From positions 5,524,100 to 5,588,099 of the forward strand of contig NZ_MCIF01000002.1 in the NCBI RefSeq assembly GCF_003268475.1: DNA of 64,000 bases. Reading direction: 5' to 3'. Under the pieces are notes generated by a model. That model saw only the letters and a program-made list of their open reading frames with translations. It was not told the origin of the DNA and ran no database searches. The translations under genes and the position numbers were made by a program. Positions 60,811 through 64,000 of this stretch are shown here, piece by piece. This DNA is from Thermogemmatispora tikiterensis (lineage in GTDB: Bacteria; Chloroflexota; Ktedonobacteria; Ktedonobacterales; Ktedonobacteraceae). Each line of letters opens with the position of its first letter. Position 1 is the first letter of the stretch.

Positions 60811-63753
60811 GTGTTCAAGAGGGAGTGTATGACGAGGACGACGCGCTCGTTTCCGAGGGTCGGGCGTCTGGTGGCGATTTTGGTGCTGGCTCTAGCCTAT
60901 GTTGTGCTCCTGGGGAGTGACGCCTGGGTCTTTTTCCCGCACAGTGTCTATCTACCGTACGCTTTGCTCCAGTTCGGTGTCTCAGCTCTTGCTGCCCTCC
61001 TCTTTCTAGCGGTTGGGACCCTGGTCTGGCTCTATGCTTATCGCCGTGGGGTGGCGTTGCTCTTGCTCTGCTTCTGCGCCTGCATGATGGTGACTTTCCT
61101 GGTGCAAACCGGCGCTGCCGCGGGTGATCTGCTGCTCTCGGTCATGGGAGGAGTCAGCAGTGCCCTCTCGCTGCTCCTCTTCACTACTCTGCTTCTCCTC
61201 TTCCCACAGAATATGCTGGCTCCTCCGCCTTTGGCGGCCTCCTCTGTCCAGGCCTGTCGCTCCTTCGGGCGTCTGTTACGTTTGCTTTTGCTCTCGTTGC
61301 TGGCTCCTGCCTATCTTGGTCTGGTGGTCCTCTTGAGCTTGCTCGTCACCTGCCATCTGGCTTTCTATGATTGGGGGACCAGTCCACGCCTGGCCTGGCT
61401 CAATTTTGTTGACTACACTTACTACCTCTTGACCCTGACCGGCATTCTGACCTCGATCGCCAATCTCTATCGACGCACGGCCACCCTGCGTGAGCAGCAG
61501 CAGCGCCGTCTCTTTATGGGGGCTGTGATCCTGGCTTTTGCTCCCTTTCTGCTCCTGAATGTTCTGCCCTGGTGGTTGCATATCCCCCTCCGTGTCGATC
61601 CTCGCTTTAGCACCCTTCCCCTGGCTCTCCTGCCGCCGCTACTGGGCTATTCGATCTTACGCTATCAGATCCTGGTGCTGGATCGCTATATTCGCCGCGT
61701 CGTGGCCTGGATTGTGGGCCTGGTCTGCCTGGTGATGCTGGCCTATGCGGTGGCGGTTTTGGCTTTGATTCTTCCCCTGCCGGATCTGCCGGCGCGCACG
61801 CTGTTGACGGTGGCGCTGATGGCCGTCCTGGCGCCGCTTGTCTGGTGGCTGGCCCGTATCCTGACGGAGCGGCTCTTCTTTAGCGAGTTGTGCCATTATC
61901 GACGCTTGCTGGAGACCCCTCACCCGTTGGAGAGCGAAGGTGCGACCCTCGATGAGGTGGCGCAGTTGATGAGCGCGGCGGTGGTCAATGTCTTTGAGAC
62001 CCGTGAGGTCTGTCTCTTTGTGCTCGATGATGAGAGCGGCTACTATCGCCTCTGCCCAGCCCTTTCCTACGCCGAGCCGGGCGATGAGGCGCGCCTGCGC
62101 CTGCTGCGCTGGCTGTTGCCAATGGAGCCGGAGGAGGCCCTCGGCGATGATGGCTGGCTGACCCTGACTCCGCCGCTGGTTGAGCGCTTGACTCAAGCTC
62201 GCTTCCCGCTGCGTCTCAGCGAGCTGCAGCAGTCCTTTGGACGTAGTCCCATTGGTCTGGGGCGCTACCTTCAAGTCACTGTTGCTGATCAGGAGCTGGA
62301 CCCCTTGCTGGCCCCTGTGCGGGCCCAGGGGCGCCTGATCGGGGTCCTGGTGCTGGGCGAGCGCGGCGATCATCAGCCCTATGCCGGCCCCGATTTCGAA
62401 GCCATTGAGCTGATGCTGGCTCGCTTTACGCCTCTGTTGGAGACAGCCCGCCTCTCGGCGCGCGCCAGCCGCCATGCAGCTATGCTCAATGCGCTCTATA
62501 GTGTCAATGCCTTGCCAGTGAGTGCCATCGAAACAATCGAGGATGTGGCAGTCAACTATGCAGAAGTGGCCGCGCGCGCTGGCTCGGCGGGGGCTGAGGT
62601 CTGGCTCTACGATGAGCAGGGGGCCTGTCTGCGCCGCGTCGCCTACCTGCCCGGGGGGCCACCGCTCTCAGCCGCCCAGCAGCTTAGCTCGCTTCAAGAG
62701 GATGACTGGCGCCCCTGGTTCTATGAGGGGAGCGATATGGGACCAGAGCCAGCCCGCGACCACGCGCTCTCTCCTCATATTCCTCCCTGCCTGCCTCAAA
62801 CGCCCTCCTTCCCTTTCGCCTGGCTCCCTCTCAGACGCGCTCATCACCGTCTCGGTGTTCTGGTCCTGACCTATGCCCGCGCTCATGTCTTCTCTTGCGA
62901 GGAGAAACATATGCTGGAGATGTTCTCTTCGCAATGCGCGACAATGCTGGAAAATGCCAAAATCACTTTGGAGCTGCGCGCTGCTTATGAGCAGCAGAAG
63001 GAACTCGATCGCCTCAAGGACCAGTTCATTATGACGGCCTCCCATGAGCTGCGCACTCCTCTGACGGCTGTGCTCGGTTATATCGAATTGCTGAAAGAGT
63101 ATCATATGCATCTTTCGCCAGAGGTGCGAGAGGACTTCATCGCCCGTGCTCATCGTGGCTGCGATGAACTGGTGCTGTTGGTCAGCAACATTATGGATGC
63201 GAGCCGCGTGCATATGGATGCGGAGCGCCTGAAGCTAGAGGCCGTCGAGCTGCGCAAGTCTGTCCAGCATGTCGTTGATATTCTGGATGCCCTCAGCACG
63301 CGTGAGCGGCATTCCTTGCGTGTCCATGTGCCAGTAGGGATCTATGTGCTGGCCGATGAGCTGCGCCTGCGCCAGGTCCTCCTCAATCTGCTCAGTAATG
63401 CCCTCAAGTATTCTCCACCCGGCACAGATGTCGATGTCTTTTGTCGGATCGAAGAGCGCTGGGTAACTATTTCGGTGCGCGACTATGGGCTGGGGGTACC
63501 GCGCGAGGCGCAGAAGCATCTTTTTGAGCGTTTTGTGCGCCTTGATCGCGATATGAATAGTCCAGTGCGCGGCGCCGGGCTGGGACTCTACATCAGCGAA
63601 CAGCTCGTGCAGGCGATGGGCGGGCGAATTTGGGTGGAGAGTAGCGGTGTGCCGGGCGAGGGGAGTACCTTTTCTTTCACTCTGCAGCATGTCACTGCGC
63701 CTCGGCCCAGGCGTGAGGCACCGCGCAGCGTACGTCGCGAGATGGCCTGTTGA
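60811..63753 (+). CDS. Polytopic sensor histidine kinase with GAF domains, ComP-like role
   Basis: About 980 residues; GTG 60811 has AGAGGA 6 nt upstream (TTG 60796 and ATG 60829 are alternatives), and the gene follows the ComQ-like stop by 15 nt. About ten membrane helices occupy residues 15-350; the loop GYSILRYQILVLDRYIRRV resembles the RYR-(L/I)-F/L-D motif found in ComP-type and related sensors. Two GAF-like regions (~385-530, ~555-720) follow. The kinase core has His about 745 in ASHELRTPL (HisKA, not the HisKA_3 of ComP), then NLLSNALKYSPPG and GAGLGLYISEQLV (ATP lid). It probably senses the peptide; the response regulator is not in the window. Confidence 0.85.
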   Translation: MFKRECMTRTTRSFPRVGRLVAILVLALAYVVLLGSDAWVFFPHSVYLPYALLQFGVSALAALLFLAVGTLVWLYAYRRGVALLLLCFCACMMVTFLVQTGAAAGDLLLSVMGGVSSALSLLLFTTLLLLFPQNMLAPPPLAASSVQACRSFGRLLRLLLLSLLAPAYLGLVVLLSLLVTCHLAFYDWGTSPRLAWLNFVDYTYYLLTLTGILTSIANLYRRTATLREQQQRRLFMGAVILAFAPFLLLNVLPWWLHIPLRVDPRFSTLPLALLPPLLGYSILRYQILVLDRYIRRVVAWIVGLVCLVMLAYAVAVLALILPLPDLPARTLLTVALMAVLAPLVWWLARILTERLFFSELCHYRRLLETPHPLESEGATLDEVAQLMSAAVVNVFETREVCLFVLDDESGYYRLCPALSYAEPGDEARLRLLRWLLPMEPEEALGDDGWLTLTPPLVERLTQARFPLRLSELQQSFGRSPIGLGRYLQVTVADQELDPLLAPVRAQGRLIGVLVLGERGDHQPYAGPDFEAIELMLARFTPLLETARLSARASRHAAMLNALYSVNALPVSAIETIEDVAVNYAEVAARAGSAGAEVWLYDEQGACLRRVAYLPGGPPLSAAQQLSSLQEDDWRPWFYEGSDMGPEPARDHALSPHIPPCLPQTPSFPFAWLPLRRAHHRLGVLVLTYARAHVFSCEEKHMLEMFSSQCATMLENAKITLELRAAYEQQKELDRLKDQFIMTASHELRTPLTAVLGYIELLKEYHMHLSPEVREDFIARAHRGCDELVLLVSNIMDASRVHMDAERLKLEAVELRKSVQHVVDILDALSTRERHSLRVHVPVGIYVLADELRLRQVLLNLLSNALKYSPPGTDVDVFCRIEERWVTISVRDYGLGVPREAQKHLFERFVRLDRDMNSPVRGAGLGLYISEQLVQAMGGRIWVESSGVPGEGSTFSFTLQHVTAPRPRREAPRSVRREMAC

Positions 63754-64000
63754 ACTGCCACGCTGCACTGAGCGAAGGGAAAGCTGGCTCGGGTCAAGAG
63801 GCCGGCGCGGCCGGCGGCCAGGGAACAACAGAGCAGGCAGCAGCGGGGGCAGCGACCGGGTTGAGCGGGAGAGAGGGGCAGCGTGCTAACTACAAGCTGT
63901 ACCTGAATAGCTCCGCCGCAGCGTCTCTTATGAGGAAAGAGCTTGTGGGTATTCCCCACTCGCCTGTTGCCCTGACGTGGAGTCTTGCTTCTACTCGTAG
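63754..64000. other. End of window, no gene seen
   Basis: No open frame with a credible start follows the histidine kinase before the window ends. A response regulator could lie just beyond. Confidence 0.5.

Noticed and set aside
1..64000. CRISPR arrays, insertion sequences, prophage or integrase
   Set aside because: I saw no spaced direct repeats, transposase motifs, terminal inverted repeats of IS type or phage genes.

Overview
The window looks like chromosomal DNA from a GC-rich, Gram-positive-like member of the Chloroflexota, most probably class Ktedonobacteria (Thermogemmatispora-like). This is inferred from the protein sequences, from a Bacillus-type SRP RNA beside dnaX, from very GC-rich coding DNA with AT-rich promoters, and from the mix of aerobic, heterotrophic and signalling genes. 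No marker such as 16S rRNA is present to prove it. Almost all of the window is ordinary chromosome: I see no insertion sequence, prophage, CRISPR array or integrase.

Layout. 1-4.7 kb: the start of dnaX and the SRP RNA gene (both minus), then a TIR-membrane-periplasmic-binding fusion followed by a solute-binding lipoprotein (plus). 4.8-13.8 kb: mtnP and tyrS, a small heat-shock protein, a phosphoribulokinase-like kinase, a fused homocysteine methyltransferase/methylene-THF reductase, infC with an AUU start, and a structured RNA candidate ending in a strong terminator. 14-21 kb: an S41 protease with an altered catalytic dyad, HMG-CoA lyase, a CBS/CorC protein, glmU and tRNA-Gln. 21.4-29.4 kb: a DUF4395/thioredoxin pair and a branched-chain amino acid degradation group (two acyl-CoA carboxylase subunits, an enoyl-CoA hydratase, a 3-hydroxyisobutyrate dehydrogenase-like enzyme) interrupted by corA. 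With the HMG-CoA lyase upstream these can carry leucine carbon from methylcrotonyl-CoA to acetoacetate plus acetyl-CoA. 30-38 kb: an M50 protease, an atypical Nramp-related transporter, cinA, and a B12-dependent ribonucleotide reductase split by an intein and preceded by two NrdR-type boxes. 38-43 kb: a K+-independent-type proton pyrophosphatase beside a phosphofructokinase with PPi-type residues. 43-50 kb: a DsbA-family protein, a GH20 glycosidase, NDH-2, Dps and Obg. 50-59 kb: a large CHAT-STAND-TPR protein, MraY with a long extra tail, MurE, and a queuosine-salvage enzyme.

The most interesting region is 59.35-63.75 kb. A short gene for a 66-residue peptide ending in a Trp-rich tail (GPPMWWWHP) is followed by an isoprenyl-diphosphate-synthase-like protein and a large polytopic sensor histidine kinase, all in one direction and closely spaced. 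This is the logic of the Bacillus ComX-ComQ-ComP quorum-sensing system, where the prenyltransferase modifies a Trp of the peptide and the kinase senses it. Here it sits in a non-Firmicute background, with a different kinase domain class and a perfect palindrome at the predicted transcription start. I propose a ComQXP-like prenyl-peptide signalling system. No response regulator is visible before the window ends.
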